Source: Brevundimonas sp. (GTDB lineage Bacteria; Pseudomonadota; Alphaproteobacteria; Caulobacterales; Caulobacteraceae). Taken from it: 64,000 nucleotides of DNA. The translations under genes were made by a program, and so were the position numbers. The stretch covers positions 62,001 through 126,000 of the forward strand of contig NZ_JACESA010000003.1 in assembly GCF_013912065.1 (NCBI RefSeq), read 5' to 3'. The notes below the pieces were generated by a model. It searched no databases and was not told the origin of the DNA. It saw nothing but the letters and a program-made list of their open reading frames with translations. Below are positions 49,916-58,910 of the stretch, piece by piece (position 1 is the stretch's first letter; each line of letters begins with the position of its first letter).

Positions 49916-51367
49916 CTAGTTGAACCAGCCGCCCCCACGGTTCCAGCGGTCGTCGCCGAAATAGCGGTTGTCGGACACGTAGCGGCCGTCCCGGTCGTAC
50001 CAGCCATAGCCCTGGCGGTAGCGGTCATAGCCGTCCAGGGCATAGCCGTAGTCGAAATAGGGACCGTCCTCGGCCTGCCACCAGTCGCGGGGATAGGGGC
50101 TGTACTGGCAGTCGTACGAACGGCTTCCGCCCTCGTACAGACCGTAGCGACCGCGATAGCGATGTTCGAAGCGCGGGCGGCAGAGGTCTTGCGACCAGAC
50201 GCGGTTGTCGCGGGCGTCGATGATGGCCCGTTCCTCCTCGTAGATGGCGCTGCGGACCCCGGCGAAGCTGTTGCCGGTGACCACGGCCCGGCCCGAGGCC
50301 GCGGCGACGCCGATCTGGTTCACCCGGACGCGGTTCTGATCGAACAGCAGCTCGCCGTTGTAGAGAACCGCCCCCTTGTCGCCCTTGCAGATCTTGCTCT
50401 TGGACACCGAGACCGAGGCGCCCTCGATCGCCACGCCTTCGACATAGCCGCAGATCTTGGCGTTGGTGATGGCGACCTGGCCATAGTCGCGCGAGGCGCG
50501 GACGATCACCCCGATGGCGCGCGGGCCGAAATTGTTCGGCTGTTCCGAACCGATCAGTGTCACCGAGGACAGGGTGGAGGGGCCGCCCGCGCCCGGCGTC
50601 AGTTCGACGCCCGTCTGGGCTCCGGTGATGACGGTCTCGTACAGGGTGGCGACGGCGCCGTCGGCGACCACTGCGGCCGATACGGTGCGGGCGTCGATCA
50701 GGACGTCGCGCAGGTCCAGCAGGCCGCCGTCGGCGTAGATGGCCGCCTCGTCGCCCGCATGGCGGAAGCCGACGCGGCTCATGATCAGTTCGGCGTTGTA
50801 GCCGACCACGCAGGCCGCGTCGCCGCCGCGCGGCGAGGCGAAGACCAGGTCGCGAACCTCGACCCGCACCCCCTGGGCCACGGTCAGACAGGGCAGGCCG
50901 TCCGGCGCCTGCAGCGTCGGCGTCGCGGCGTCCCAGCGGCGCGGATCGAAACCGCTGTCGCCGATGATGGTCATCGGCTTGTCGATGTTCAGCCAGCCGA
51001 CGCAGGCGCCGCCCCTGGCCCGGATGATCAGGGTTCCGCCCGGCCGCACCCGCTGCACCGCGCTCTCGATCGCGCCGGAACCGGGATTGCCCCCGCAATC
51101 GACCAGGACGACCTCTTCCTGCACCGGCGGGCGGGGCAGGGGGCGCCAGGCGGGGCCGCGATACCGGCCGTAGTCATAGCGGCGATTGGCGCGCGGACGG
51201 CTGCGGGTCGGCGGGTCCAGCAGGACGCCGAAGTTGGGCCGGGTCTGGGCCTCGACCTTGGCCGCGACCTGGGCCTGGGCCGTCTCGGGCGCGGCGGTGA
51301 GGGCGAAGGCCGCCAGCAGCATCGGGGCGGCGAGGAGCGAGACTTTCGCGAGCGAGCGGATATTCAT
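49916..51367 (-). CDS. secreted right-handed beta-helix protein
   Basis: 483 residues. Signal peptide ends near AQAQ. A central region (about 85-390) has short strands with repeating turns (TLIIRARGGACVGWLNIDKPMTIIG, VRVEVRDLVF, LLDLRDVLI, VGVELTPGAGG) consistent with a parallel beta-helix as in pectate-lyase-like or NosD-like proteins. The tail (about 400-483) is rich in Tyr, Asp, Arg and Gly (YDRYRQGYGWYDRDGRY). No catalytic residues could be assigned. It is 15 bases after the Sel1 lipoprotein gene in one operon; I infer an envelope or polysaccharide role. Confidence 0.75.
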   Translation of the reverse strand: MNIRSLAKVSLLAAPMLLAAFALTAAPETAQAQVAAKVEAQTRPNFGVLLDPPTRSRPRANRRYDYGRYRGPAWRPLPRPPVQEEVVLVDCGGNPGSGAIESAVQRVRPGGTLIIRARGGACVGWLNIDKPMTIIGDSGFDPRRWDAATPTLQAPDGLPCLTVAQGVRVEVRDLVFASPRGGDAACVVGYNAELIMSRVGFRHAGDEAAIYADGGLLDLRDVLIDARTVSAAVVADGAVATLYETVITGAQTGVELTPGAGGPSTLSSVTLIGSEQPNNFGPRAIGVIVRASRDYGQVAITNAKICGYVEGVAIEGASVSVSKSKICKGDKGAVLYNGELLFDQNRVRVNQIGVAAASGRAVVTGNSFAGVRSAIYEEERAIIDARDNRVWSQDLCRPRFEHRYRGRYGLYEGGSRSYDCQYSPYPRDWWQAEDGPYFDYGYALDGYDRYRQGYGWYDRDGRYVSDNRYFGDDRWNRGGGWFN

Positions 51368-51382
51368 GCGACAGACCCTCCC

Positions 51383-52882
51383 TTAACGGCGCTGCTGTTG
51401 TGCGCGGGACACCTGAGCCAGCAGGGCCTGCAGGCGCGAGGCCGAGGGGCCGAAGCCCGACAGCGCGGATTCGATGCGATAGGCGACGGCGTCCGCCTTG
51501 TCCTGGTCGGCCACCCCGGCGACGCCCAGGGCGAAATAGGTCGACATGGCGAACTTGGCCTCGGGGCTGCCCTGGCGGGCCGCCTCGCTGAACCATTTGA
51601 ACGAGCGAGCGTAGTCGGCGGGCAGGCCGATGCCCTCGGCGTACATGACCGCCAGCACCAACTGGGCCTCGGACGAGCCGTTGACCGCCGCCAGCTGTAT
51701 CGCGCGCACCCGTTCGACGGCCGACAGCCGGCTTTCGGTCGCATGGCCGATCATGGCCTCGAACGCCTCGATCTGTTGTTTCGACAGCTGTTCGGGCGTC
51801 GTGGCGACCTCTTGGGTCACGCCGAGATAACGCAGGGCGCGGCCGACATGGAGGAAGGGCAGCTCGCCCTGCATCCGCGACAGGGCGTATTCATAGGCGT
51901 CGCCGCGCGGCCGGCTCTCGTCCGAGAAGGGCACGCCCGAGGCCGGCGCCTCCAGCGGATAGAATTCGAACGGCGGGGTCCACTGCCGCGCCTTGGCCTC
52001 GACGAATCCGGCGTACTGGGCGCGGCCCGGCGACGAGCGTTCGAAGTCCTTCATCAGCACATAGGCGCCGACGTCGCCGGTCTGAACCGCCAGATAGTTG
52101 TAGAGATAGGCGTCGACGTCGTTGCGCTGGAACAGGTTCACCGCCGCCCAGTAGCCGCCGCGCCGGCGCTTCTGGCCCAGCGCCTGCCCCTCGGGGGCGC
52201 GACCGATGGCTTCGCGGGCTTCGCGATTGTCCTCGGGCTCGCCGAACGGGCCGTACAGGCCGTCGTGCAGCCGGGCCAGGGTGCGATAGCCCTCGGCGTC
52301 CTGGGTCGACAGGATATAGATGACCCGGTCGCGCACCGCCTCCTGCTCCTCGCGGCTCATGCGCGCCAGCTGGCGGTCGAGGACCTGATAGGCGCGATGA
52401 CGCTCGAAAGCGCGGCAGTCGTCGTATTTGGACAGGGGGCGCAGGCCGCCGCCGAAGGCCCCGGCGCGGCGTTCGACGCCGTTGACCGGGGCGTAGCCCT
52501 CGTCATTGGCCAGGGCCATGGCGTACCAGACCGAGCTCTCGATCGGGTCCTCTATATTCTTGTCCGTGGCGCGCGCGGCGCTGTAGCGCGAGCCGAGTTC
52601 GAGCTGGGCGAAGACGTCGCCCCGGAAGGCGGCGCGGCGCAGGTAGCGCAGGCCGGTCTCCTGGGCGTTGAACTCCGAGCCCGTGACCGAGGCCGGCCGG
52701 GGGCAGGACAGGGCGGCGTCGTTCTGGCCGCGGCGCCAGAAGGCCGGGCGGCCGTCGCCACAGCTGGCCAGGACCAGAAGCGCGATCAAGAGCACCAGAA
52801 CGGCCAGGGCGCCGCCCGCCAGAGGCATGCGATGCCGCTGGAGCCGGGACGGACCGCGATCGCCGTTGTCGTAATCCCCCAT
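51383..52882 (-). CDS. Sel1-repeat lipoprotein
   Basis: 499 residues from ATG 52882 (GTG 52918 would add 12). After a short basic leader comes a hydrophobic segment ending LLVLASC, a lipobox. Two regions look like Sel1/TPR-type helix pairs: GLRYLRRAAFRGDVFAQLELGSRY with DPIESSVWYAMAL, and SSEAQLVLAVMYAEGIGL with YARSFKWFSEAARQGSPEAK. Sel1 repeats mediate protein contacts, often in exopolysaccharide assembly. Coupled by a 15-base gap to the beta-helix gene. Confidence 0.78.
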   Translation of the reverse strand: MGDYDNGDRGPSRLQRHRMPLAGGALAVLVLLIALLVLASCGDGRPAFWRRGQNDAALSCPRPASVTGSEFNAQETGLRYLRRAAFRGDVFAQLELGSRYSAARATDKNIEDPIESSVWYAMALANDEGYAPVNGVERRAGAFGGGLRPLSKYDDCRAFERHRAYQVLDRQLARMSREEQEAVRDRVIYILSTQDAEGYRTLARLHDGLYGPFGEPEDNREAREAIGRAPEGQALGQKRRRGGYWAAVNLFQRNDVDAYLYNYLAVQTGDVGAYVLMKDFERSSPGRAQYAGFVEAKARQWTPPFEFYPLEAPASGVPFSDESRPRGDAYEYALSRMQGELPFLHVGRALRYLGVTQEVATTPEQLSKQQIEAFEAMIGHATESRLSAVERVRAIQLAAVNGSSEAQLVLAVMYAEGIGLPADYARSFKWFSEAARQGSPEAKFAMSTYFALGVAGVADQDKADAVAYRIESALSGFGPSASRLQALLAQVSRAQQQRR

Positions 52883-53130
52883 GGGTCCCCGCCGCTCCTG
52901 ATCCCTGTTTCGACCCACGACACAGGACGGCGCGCGAGCGCCGGCAGGTCGAAGATTCCAACATGGTTAACGATGTTTTGCGACAAAGCGGCGCCGCAGC
53001 AAGCCCCAAATTTCCGTGTTTCGAACCTTGTTGTGTGATTTCCGGTGTTTAGAATTTCGTGGTCAAGCTCGAACCCTCGCGCGGAGCGTGGACGCGTCCT
53101 ATATCGGCCTCCGAATCGAAGGAGCCGCCC

Positions 53131-53628
53131 ATGTCCTACCTCGCCCGCGACGACCGTCCCGCTGACAAGACGCAACGCTATGCCGAGGTCGAGGCCGAGG
53201 TTTTGGCCGTGCTGGATGGGGAGCCGAATATGACGGCGCGAATGGCCACGGTCGCCTCGATGCTGGCCGACGCTTTCGACCATTTCTTCTGGACCGGCTT
53301 CTATGTGGTGGCGCCGGACAAGGCGGACGAACTGGTGGTCGGGCCTTATCAGGGCACGCTGGGCTGTCTGAGGATCGCCTTCGGCCGTGGGGTGTGCGGA
53401 ACGGCGGCGGCGACGCGGCAGACCCAGGTGGTCGAGGACGTCCACGCCTTCCCCGGCCATATCGCCTGCGACAGCCGGTCGGAAAGCGAGATCGTGGTGC
53501 CGGTGCTGGACGCCTCTGGCGAACTGATCGCCGTGTTCGACGTGGACGCCACGACCCGGGCCGCCTTTGACGGGGTTGACCAGGCGGGACTGGAAAGCCT
53601 TCTGGCCAAGGTCTTCGCCGCCCGTTGA
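53131..53628 (+). CDS. msrC: free methionine-(R)-sulfoxide reductase (GAF type)
   Basis: 165 residues from ATG 53131, with AAGGAG before it. It matches fRMsr: GPYQGTLGC, FGRGVCGTAA and HIACDSRSESEIVVP hold the three conserved cysteines, and the DVHAFPGH stretch is diagnostic. The enzyme reduces free methionine-R-sulfoxide with thioredoxin, repairing oxidised amino acid. It stands alone after a 248-base non-coding gap that holds only an isolated TTAACCAT half-site (52964-52971, minus strand), too little to call a CtrA site. Confidence 0.92.
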   Translation: MSYLARDDRPADKTQRYAEVEAEVLAVLDGEPNMTARMATVASMLADAFDHFFWTGFYVVAPDKADELVVGPYQGTLGCLRIAFGRGVCGTAAATRQTQVVEDVHAFPGHIACDSRSESEIVVPVLDASGELIAVFDVDATTRAAFDGVDQAGLESLLAKVFAAR

Positions 53629-53667
53629 TCCGGGGCTAGGGTCCAGGAGGGCGAAAGGGAGATGAGG

Positions 53668-54345
53668 ATGACGGAACGGGTGATCGCGATCACGGGCGGG
53701 CACGGGGTGCTGGGCCGGGCGGTGCTGGAGGCGGCGCTGGGGGCGGGGCTGACGGTCGCCGTCATCGACCACGCCCAGGGCCATGCGGCGCCGGACGGGG
53801 TGCTGGAGCTCGGCGGGATCGACCTTACGGACGCCGACCAGGCCCAGGCCGCTTTCGCCGCCGTCATCGGCCGGTTCGGGCGGCTGGACGCCCTGCTGAA
53901 CATCGCCGGCGGCTTCGTCTGGCAGACGGTGGACGACGCGGCCCCGGCCTGGAGCCGGATGCAGGCGCTGAACCTGGCCACCGCCGTCAACGCCAGCCGC
54001 GCCGCCCTGCCTTACCTGAAGGCCTCGCCCGAGGGCCGGATCGTCAATATCGGCTCGGCCGCCGTCCTGAAGCCCGGCGCCGGCATGGGGCCGTATGGCG
54101 CGGCCAAGCTGGGCGTCCACGCCCTGACCCAGGCCCTGGCGGAAGAGCTGAAGACGACCTCGGTGACGGTCAACGCCGTCCTGCCCTCGATCATCGACAC
54201 CCCGGCCAATCGCCAGGACATGCCCGACGCCGATCCGGCGGCCTGGGTCGCCCCCGCCGATCTTGCGGCGGTGATCCTGTTCCTGGCCTCGCCGGAGAGC
54301 CGGGCCGTGACCGGCGCCCTGGTGCCCGTCACCGGCCGGGTCTGA
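53668..54345 (+). CDS. SDR family oxidoreductase
   Basis: 225 residues from ATG 53668, chosen because GGGAG is correctly spaced for it and not for the ATG six bases earlier. NAD(P) motif TGGHGVLGRAVL, NIAGG, catalytic Ser in NIGSAA and YGAAK, and an extended C-terminus with LPSIIDTP. Substrate unknown. Its TGA overlaps the ATG of the CoA-ester lyase gene, so the two are coupled. Confidence 0.88.
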   Translation: MTERVIAITGGHGVLGRAVLEAALGAGLTVAVIDHAQGHAAPDGVLELGGIDLTDADQAQAAFAAVIGRFGRLDALLNIAGGFVWQTVDDAAPAWSRMQALNLATAVNASRAALPYLKASPEGRIVNIGSAAVLKPGAGMGPYGAAKLGVHALTQALAEELKTTSVTVNAVLPSIIDTPANRQDMPDADPAAWVAPADLAAVILFLASPESRAVTGALVPVTGRV

Positions 54346-55184
54346 TGCGGCGCGACCCGGTTCGCAGCGTCCTCTATCTGCCCGCGTCGAACGCCCGGGC
54401 GATCGACAAGGCGCGGACGCTGGACTGCGACGTGGCCATTCTGGATCTGGAGGACGCCGTCGCGCCCGAGGCCAAGATCGAGGCCCGCGCCGCGGCCGTC
54501 GAGGCGGTTCGGGCGGGCGGTTTCGGTCCCCGGCTGGGGGTGCGGATCAACGCCCTGGACACTGAATGGGGCGAGGACGACCTGGACGCCCTGGCCCAGG
54601 CCGGCGCCCGCCTGATCGTCGCGCCCAAGGTCGAGACGCCCGAGACGGTCCACGCCCTGTCTGCCGGCGCGCCGGACGCGGCCTTGTGGGCCATGATCGA
54701 GACGCCGCGCGCCATGATCGACCTGGGCCGGATCGCCCAGGCGGGCGGGGGGCTGGATGGACTTATGCTGGGCGTCAACGACCTGGCCAAGGGTCTGGGC
54801 ACGGGGGCGTCGCCCGACCGGGAGCCGTTCAAGCCCTGGCTGGCCGCTCTGGTCGCCGCGTCGCGGGCGCATGGACTGCTGGCTATCGACGGGGTGTTCA
54901 ACCGGATCGACGACGCGGAGGGGCTGGCGGCCGAGGCGGCCCAGGGGCGGCTCTACGGCTTCGACGGCAAGAGCCTGATCCACCCGTCCCAGATCGCCGC
55001 CGCCAACGCCGCCTTCTCGCCGACCGAGGCCGAGATCGCCCAGGCCCGCGCGATCATCTCCGCCTTCGCCGCGCCCGAGGCCGAGGGGCGGGGCGCGATC
55101 CGGGTCGGCGGCGCCATGGTCGAACGTCTGCATCTCGCCGAGGCCGAGGCCCTGCTGGCGCGCCACGCGCACGCGGTTCGCTGA
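54345..55184 (+). CDS. HpcH/HpaI (CitE-like) CoA ester lyase
   Basis: 279 residues. LYLPASNARAIDKA at the start, DLEDAVAPEAK (Mg2+ ligand region), VRINALDTEWGEDDL, MIETPRAMIDLGRIA and GKSLIHPSQI are those of citrate-lyase-beta-like and malyl/citramalyl-CoA lyases. It cleaves a 3-hydroxyacyl-CoA such as malyl- or citramalyl-CoA to acetyl-CoA and a keto acid. The short length (no ACP-lyase partners nearby) favours a stand-alone CoA lyase. Confidence 0.9.
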   Translation: MRRDPVRSVLYLPASNARAIDKARTLDCDVAILDLEDAVAPEAKIEARAAAVEAVRAGGFGPRLGVRINALDTEWGEDDLDALAQAGARLIVAPKVETPETVHALSAGAPDAALWAMIETPRAMIDLGRIAQAGGGLDGLMLGVNDLAKGLGTGASPDREPFKPWLAALVAASRAHGLLAIDGVFNRIDDAEGLAAEAAQGRLYGFDGKSLIHPSQIAAANAAFSPTEAEIAQARAIISAFAAPEAEGRGAIRVGGAMVERLHLAEAEALLARHAHAVR

Positions 55185-55292
55185 TCGACGGACGCCCATC
55201 CACAGGTCTTGCCGTCGTTAAGCATCCTGACCGGTTGCGGTGTTCGCCCAGAAGGCGAATTGAAACGGCCTGAAGCTGATCGGGACGTCGAG

Positions 55293-55493
55293 ATGGACGA
55301 CCATGAGATGGAGGCGCCGCGCCGCGCGCTGTGGCGGATGCTCGGCTGGGGCGGGGCGCTGGTTTTCTCCCTACTTGTCTGGACGGCCCTGTTCGGCCTG
55401 GTCCGAGACCACGGTGACCGCGAGCGCCGCTGCGCCGAAGGGCTGGACGTCGCCGCGACCGCGACCCAATGCTCCCCGCACGACCAAGGCTAG
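55293..55493 (+). CDS. 66-residue single-pass membrane protein
   Basis: 66 residues from ATG 55293 (weak GGGACG site). An acidic start MDDHEMEAPRR, one transmembrane helix (about 20-40, WGGALVFSLLVWTALFG) and a C-terminal part with two cysteines (RRCAEGLD, TQCSPHD). An upstream start at 55209 is possible but gives a poor N-terminus. No family recognised. Confidence 0.55.
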   Translation: MDDHEMEAPRRALWRMLGWGGALVFSLLVWTALFGLVRDHGDRERRCAEGLDVAATATQCSPHDQG

Positions 55494-55546
55494 TTCCCTA
55501 TTCCCCGAGGACACGTTAGGAAGCCCGCCCTTCCAGGAGCCGGGTC

Positions 55547-56818
55547 ATGACCACGCCACAGCCGCTGACGATCGGCATCGACTTCGGCACGACCAATTCC
55601 GTCGTCGCCATGGCGGATCCGGCCACCGGCGCCGTCCTGGTTCAGTTCGCGGTCGAGGGGGGCGAGAGCTCGACCTTCCGCTCGGCCCTGAGCTTCCAGT
55701 TCCACGCCGCCGAGGGCGACGGCCGGCCCGAACGGATCGTCGAGGCCGGCCCCTGGGCCATCGAGGCCTATGTCGACGATCCGCACGACACGCGCTTCAT
55801 CCAGTCGTTCAAGACCTTCGCCGCCAGCGCCGCCTTCACCGAGACCCGTATCCACGACCGCCGCTATACGTTCGAGGATCTGCTGTCCGCCTTCCTGCTG
55901 AAGCTGCGCCACCACGCGGGCGGGGCCATGGCCGACCTGCCGCCGCGCGTCATCGTCGGCCGGCCCGTGACCTTCGCCGGCGGCCGCCCCGACGAGGCCC
56001 TGGCCCTGTCGCGCTACGAGACCGCCTTCAAACGGCTGGGGTTCGAGGACGTCCGCTACGCCTATGAACCGGTCGGCGCCGCCTTCTATTTCGCCCGGAC
56101 GCTGACACAGGACGCCACCGTCCTGGTCGCCGACTTCGGCGGAGGCACCAGCGACTTTTCGATCATCCGTTTCGAACAGACGCCCGACGGGCTGAAGTCC
56201 ACCCCCCTGGCCCGATCCGGCGTCGGCGTGGCCGGCGACGCCTTCGACTATCGGATCATCGACAATCTGGTGTCGCCCGAACTGGGCAAGGGCAGTTTCT
56301 ACAAGAGCCTGGGCAAGACCCTGCCGGCGCCCCAGCGCTATTATTCCGCCTTCGCCCGCTGGGACCAGCTGGCCCTGCTGCGAGCCTCGCGCGACATGCG
56401 CGACATCCGGGGCCTGGCCACGACCTCGCTGGAGCCCGAGAAGATCGAGCGGCTGATCGAGGTGCTGGACGACAATCACGGCCACGCCCTGTACCGCGCC
56501 GTCTCGACGCTGAAACAGGATCTGTCGCGCGCCGAGACGGCCGATTTCTCCTTCGTCGCCGGCGGCGTGCGGATCGAGGCGCCGGTCACGCGCGCGCAGT
56601 TCGAAGACTGGATCGCCCCGGAACTGACCGCCATCGAGACCGCCCTGGATGAGGCGCTCCAACTGTCGGGCCTGCCGCTGGAGGGGATCGACCGCGTCTT
56701 CCTGACCGGCGGCACCTCCCTGACCCCCGCGTGCGCGCCCTGTTCCACCGACGCTTCGGCGCGGCGCGCATCGAGACCGGCGGCGAGTTCGAATCCATCG
56801 CCGCGGGCCTGGCCCTGA
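55547..56818 (+). CDS. Hsp70 family (YegD-like) protein, C-terminus frameshifted
   Basis: 423 residues in the continuous frame. The actin-like ATPase folds of Hsp70 are clear: phosphate-1 loop GIDFGTTNSVVAMAD, phosphate-2 VADFGGGTSDFSI and adenosine loop VFLTGGTSLTP. The substrate-binding domain is absent, as in YegD. After LTP the frame changes: the normal tail (VRALFHRRFGAARI... ending VERWTEG) continues in the next frame from about 56730. One base appears to be missing at 56727-56733. The encoded product thus ends with about 30 unrelated residues. Confidence 0.8.
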   Translation: MTTPQPLTIGIDFGTTNSVVAMADPATGAVLVQFAVEGGESSTFRSALSFQFHAAEGDGRPERIVEAGPWAIEAYVDDPHDTRFIQSFKTFAASAAFTETRIHDRRYTFEDLLSAFLLKLRHHAGGAMADLPPRVIVGRPVTFAGGRPDEALALSRYETAFKRLGFEDVRYAYEPVGAAFYFARTLTQDATVLVADFGGGTSDFSIIRFEQTPDGLKSTPLARSGVGVAGDAFDYRIIDNLVSPELGKGSFYKSLGKTLPAPQRYYSAFARWDQLALLRASRDMRDIRGLATTSLEPEKIERLIEVLDDNHGHALYRAVSTLKQDLSRAETADFSFVAGGVRIEAPVTRAQFEDWIAPELTAIETALDEALQLSGLPLEGIDRVFLTGGTSLTPACAPCSTDASARRASRPAASSNPSPRAWP

Positions 56819-56859
56819 TCGGGCTCCAACCGGACGTGGAGCGCTGGACCGAAGGCTGA
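56728..56859 (+). pseudogene. out-of-frame C-terminal tail of the Hsp70-like gene
   Basis: This frame reads VRALFHRRFGAARI, then ETGGEFESIAAGLALIGLQP and ends TEG with TGA 56857-56859. It is what the end of a YegD-type Hsp70 ATPase domain should look like. It joins the main frame by restoring one base near 56730. Either a real frameshift has broken the gene or the base was lost in sequencing. Confidence 0.75.
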
Positions 56860-56925
56860 GACGCGCCTCCGCATCGGAACATCGTCGGCGCCCAGGTCTT
56901 ATTCCAGAAACCACGGGAGAGACCG

Positions 56926-57213
56926 ATGACCGACCGCAATCGCGAGCAAGAGGCCGAGGACGCCCTGCCTCCGGGCGTCGCCCGAGGCCGATCGCTGAAC
57001 ACCCCGCCGGAAGAGCTGCAACTGCGCGCCGGCGGCATCGGGCCGGGCGGTCAGATCGGACCGGACCCCAAAACCCGCCGCCTCCAGGAAGGTCCGTCCT
57101 TCAGCCGCGAGCCCGAAGGCGACCTCCCCCAAGGCCCCCTCAGCGCCGACCCCAAGACGCCGGTCCCGACGACGCAAAAGGACGAAGACGTCGACGACCT
57201 GGATCAGGGGTGA
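56926..57213 (+). CDS. hydrophilic, probably disordered hypothetical protein
   Basis: 95 residues, rich in Pro, Gly, Asp, Glu and Gln, with no hydrophobic segment: PPGVARGRSLNTPPEELQ then GGIGPGGQIGPDPKTRRLQEG. A well-spaced GGGAG precedes the ATG. The composition suggests intrinsic disorder. I recognise no family. It ends 28 bases before the tRNA 3' end. Confidence 0.6.
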   Translation: MTDRNREQEAEDALPPGVARGRSLNTPPEELQLRAGGIGPGGQIGPDPKTRRLQEGPSFSREPEGDLPQGPLSADPKTPVPTTQKDEDVDDLDQG

Positions 57214-57241
57214 GGCCGGCGACGAAGCTTGTCTGGGGAAG

Positions 57242-57317
57242 TGGTAGGCCCGGAGGGACTCGAACCCCCAACCAGACCGTTATGAGCGGTCGGCTCTAAC
57301 CATTGAGCTACAGGCCC
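57242..57317 (-). tRNA. tRNA with CAU anticodon (Ile2 likely, or Met)
   Basis: A complete 76-base cloverleaf on the minus strand: acceptor GGGCCTG/CGGGCCT, D stem GCTC/GAGC, anticodon stem GACCG/CGGTC around CTCATAA, T stem GGGGG/CCCTC with loop TTCGAGT, discriminator A and encoded CCA. Anticodon CAU is shared by tRNA-Met and by tRNA-Ile2, whose C34 is converted to lysidine by TilS. The acceptor and loop sequence look more like Ile2. The first acceptor pair is G-U and the sixth U-G. Confidence 0.93.
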
Positions 57318-57477
57318 CCGATGCCTGCGCGCGGTGCGCGGCGCGGCGGGAGGAACCGCCTAGCAGGGGTTGGAGCGGCTTGCCAAGGGCCTCCGCGGCG
57401 ACTTGGGCGGATAGCAACGGCGCAGCCGGACGCCAGGACTGTAGAGACGCGTAATGTCCGGGCGGAGGGGCGTCGCG

Positions 57478-58356
57478 CTATGACGCCCTTTCCGAGATGA
57501 ACCGGGCGGCGTGTTCGCCCTCGGCATCGCCGACGGCGCCGAAGCCGCGGTTGATGGTCATGTGGCTGTCGTCGGGAGCGGCGACGACCTGGGCGCTGCC
57601 GCCGGCGCGGGTCAGGGCTTCGGCCAGGGCGCGGCTTTGGACGGCGGAGTCCTGGCGTCGGGCGACGTGGAAGATCAGGAAGGGCGGATAGGCGACGCCG
57701 GCCCGGACACGCAGGGTCGGGGACAGGGCGGCCGCCTGGTCGCCGAAGGCCTGGTGGTAGGTCCGGCCTAGCCACTGATCGATGCGGCCGTCGCCGCGCG
57801 GGGCGGTGGCGTCATAGCCGGCGCCGTCCAGAAGGATGACGCCCGCCAGGTCGGAGGGCGTCAGGCCGACCGCGCCCAGATAGTCGGGATCGATCCCAAC
57901 CAGGGCGGCCAGGTGGGCGCCGGCCGAATGGCCCAGCAGCCAGACGGGCCGGCCCGGCAGACGGCGTTTCAGGTCCGCCACGGCGGCGGCGACGTCCAGG
58001 GCCGACTCGCGGGCGGTGACCGCCGGCGCCAGGCGATAGCTGGTCGAGGCCAGGGTCAGGCCGTGGCGCTGGGCATAGGCGGGCAGTTCGCTGACCATCG
58101 CCCGCTCGCCACGCGACCAGCCGCCGCCGTGGACGAACATCAGGATCGGCCCGGTTCCACGGTCCGCATAGACGTCATAGGCCTGGAGCGGATCGGGGCC
58201 GAAAGACCAGGTGTGGGCGGGGGCGACGGAGCTGCGGCCGGAGTCTTTTCTCCGTCGCGCGAGACGGCGCTGGGCCAGGGCGGGGGTCGATAGGGCGGCG
58301 AGCGTCGTGGCCGCAAGGATCGGGCCAAGCAGGGCGGCGCGGCGGGAGACGGGCAT
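57478..58356 (-). CDS. exported alpha/beta hydrolase (esterase)
   Basis: 292 residues from ATG 58356, preceded by an AGGA site; TTG 58380 would be odd. A signal with RRAALLGPILAATTLAALS (possible Tat, cleavage near PALAQ). HGGGW is the oxyanion-hole motif of the hormone-sensitive-lipase branch and GHSAGA the nucleophile elbow; DDSH carries the catalytic His. Probably a periplasmic esterase. It is the last gene of a three-gene minus-strand run after sulfotransferase and Nudix. Confidence 0.85.
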   Translation of the reverse strand: MPVSRRAALLGPILAATTLAALSTPALAQRRLARRRKDSGRSSVAPAHTWSFGPDPLQAYDVYADRGTGPILMFVHGGGWSRGERAMVSELPAYAQRHGLTLASTSYRLAPAVTARESALDVAAAVADLKRRLPGRPVWLLGHSAGAHLAALVGIDPDYLGAVGLTPSDLAGVILLDGAGYDATAPRGDGRIDQWLGRTYHQAFGDQAAALSPTLRVRAGVAYPPFLIFHVARRQDSAVQSRALAEALTRAGGSAQVVAAPDDSHMTINRGFGAVGDAEGEHAARFISERAS

Positions 58357-58408
58357 GGGAGGTCCTTTCGTTCGTCCCAAAATAACGCCGTCCTGCGGGC
58401 GATCCGTC

Positions 58409-58882
58409 TCACCAATTTGTATCGGTTTGTACCTTGTCGAAGATCTCGGCCAGGCGGGCGCGCGTGCCGCGGTTCACGTCCGCGGGCAGGACGGCGGGGT
58501 GGAACCAGCCGATCTCGGCGATCTCGCCCTCGCTGGACCGCTCGCCCAGGTCGAAGGCGTCGATGCGGAAGACCAGCACATGATCGCCCGGGAAGAAGCG
58601 CTCGTTGGAATGGATCGAGATCAGGCGCGGCGGGGCGCGGGCGATCAGGCCGGCCTCTTCCTTCAGTTCACGCACCACGGCGTCCTGTGTGGTCTCGCCC
58701 TTGTCCACGCCGCCGCCGGGCAGCCACCAGCCGGCGAGGTAGGTGTGTTTGACCAGCAGCACCCGCCCGCCCGCATCGACGGCGACGCCGCGCACCCCCA
58801 GGGTCTTGCCGCGCGTCAGCCGCGACCAGACGAAGAAGAGGGGACGGGTGAAGGGTTCGATGTGGGTGCGCCAGGTGCTCAT
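58409..58882 (-). CDS. Nudix hydrolase
   Basis: 157 residues. Nudix box GGGVDKGETTQDAVVRELKE then EAGL is intact. WWLPGGG and LGVRGVAVDAGGRVLLVKHTYLAGW are as in membrane-lipid or sugar-nucleotide type Nudix enzymes. The N-terminus (FTRPLFFVWSRLTRG) is basic and amphipathic. Middle gene of a minus-strand run with the sulfotransferase upstream and esterase downstream; no common pathway is evident. Confidence 0.87.
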   Translation of the reverse strand: MSTWRTHIEPFTRPLFFVWSRLTRGKTLGVRGVAVDAGGRVLLVKHTYLAGWWLPGGGVDKGETTQDAVVRELKEEAGLIARAPPRLISIHSNERFFPGDHVLVFRIDAFDLGERSSEGEIAEIGWFHPAVLPADVNRGTRARLAEIFDKVQTDTNW

Positions 58883-58910
58883 GCCGCAACCATGGCATGA
58901 CGGATCACCG

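Noticed and set aside
49604-53038. An 1144-codon open frame on the plus strand
   Set aside because: It runs antisense to the antiporter, beta-helix and Sel1 genes, has no protein-like features and is the usual shadow frame of high-GC coding DNA.
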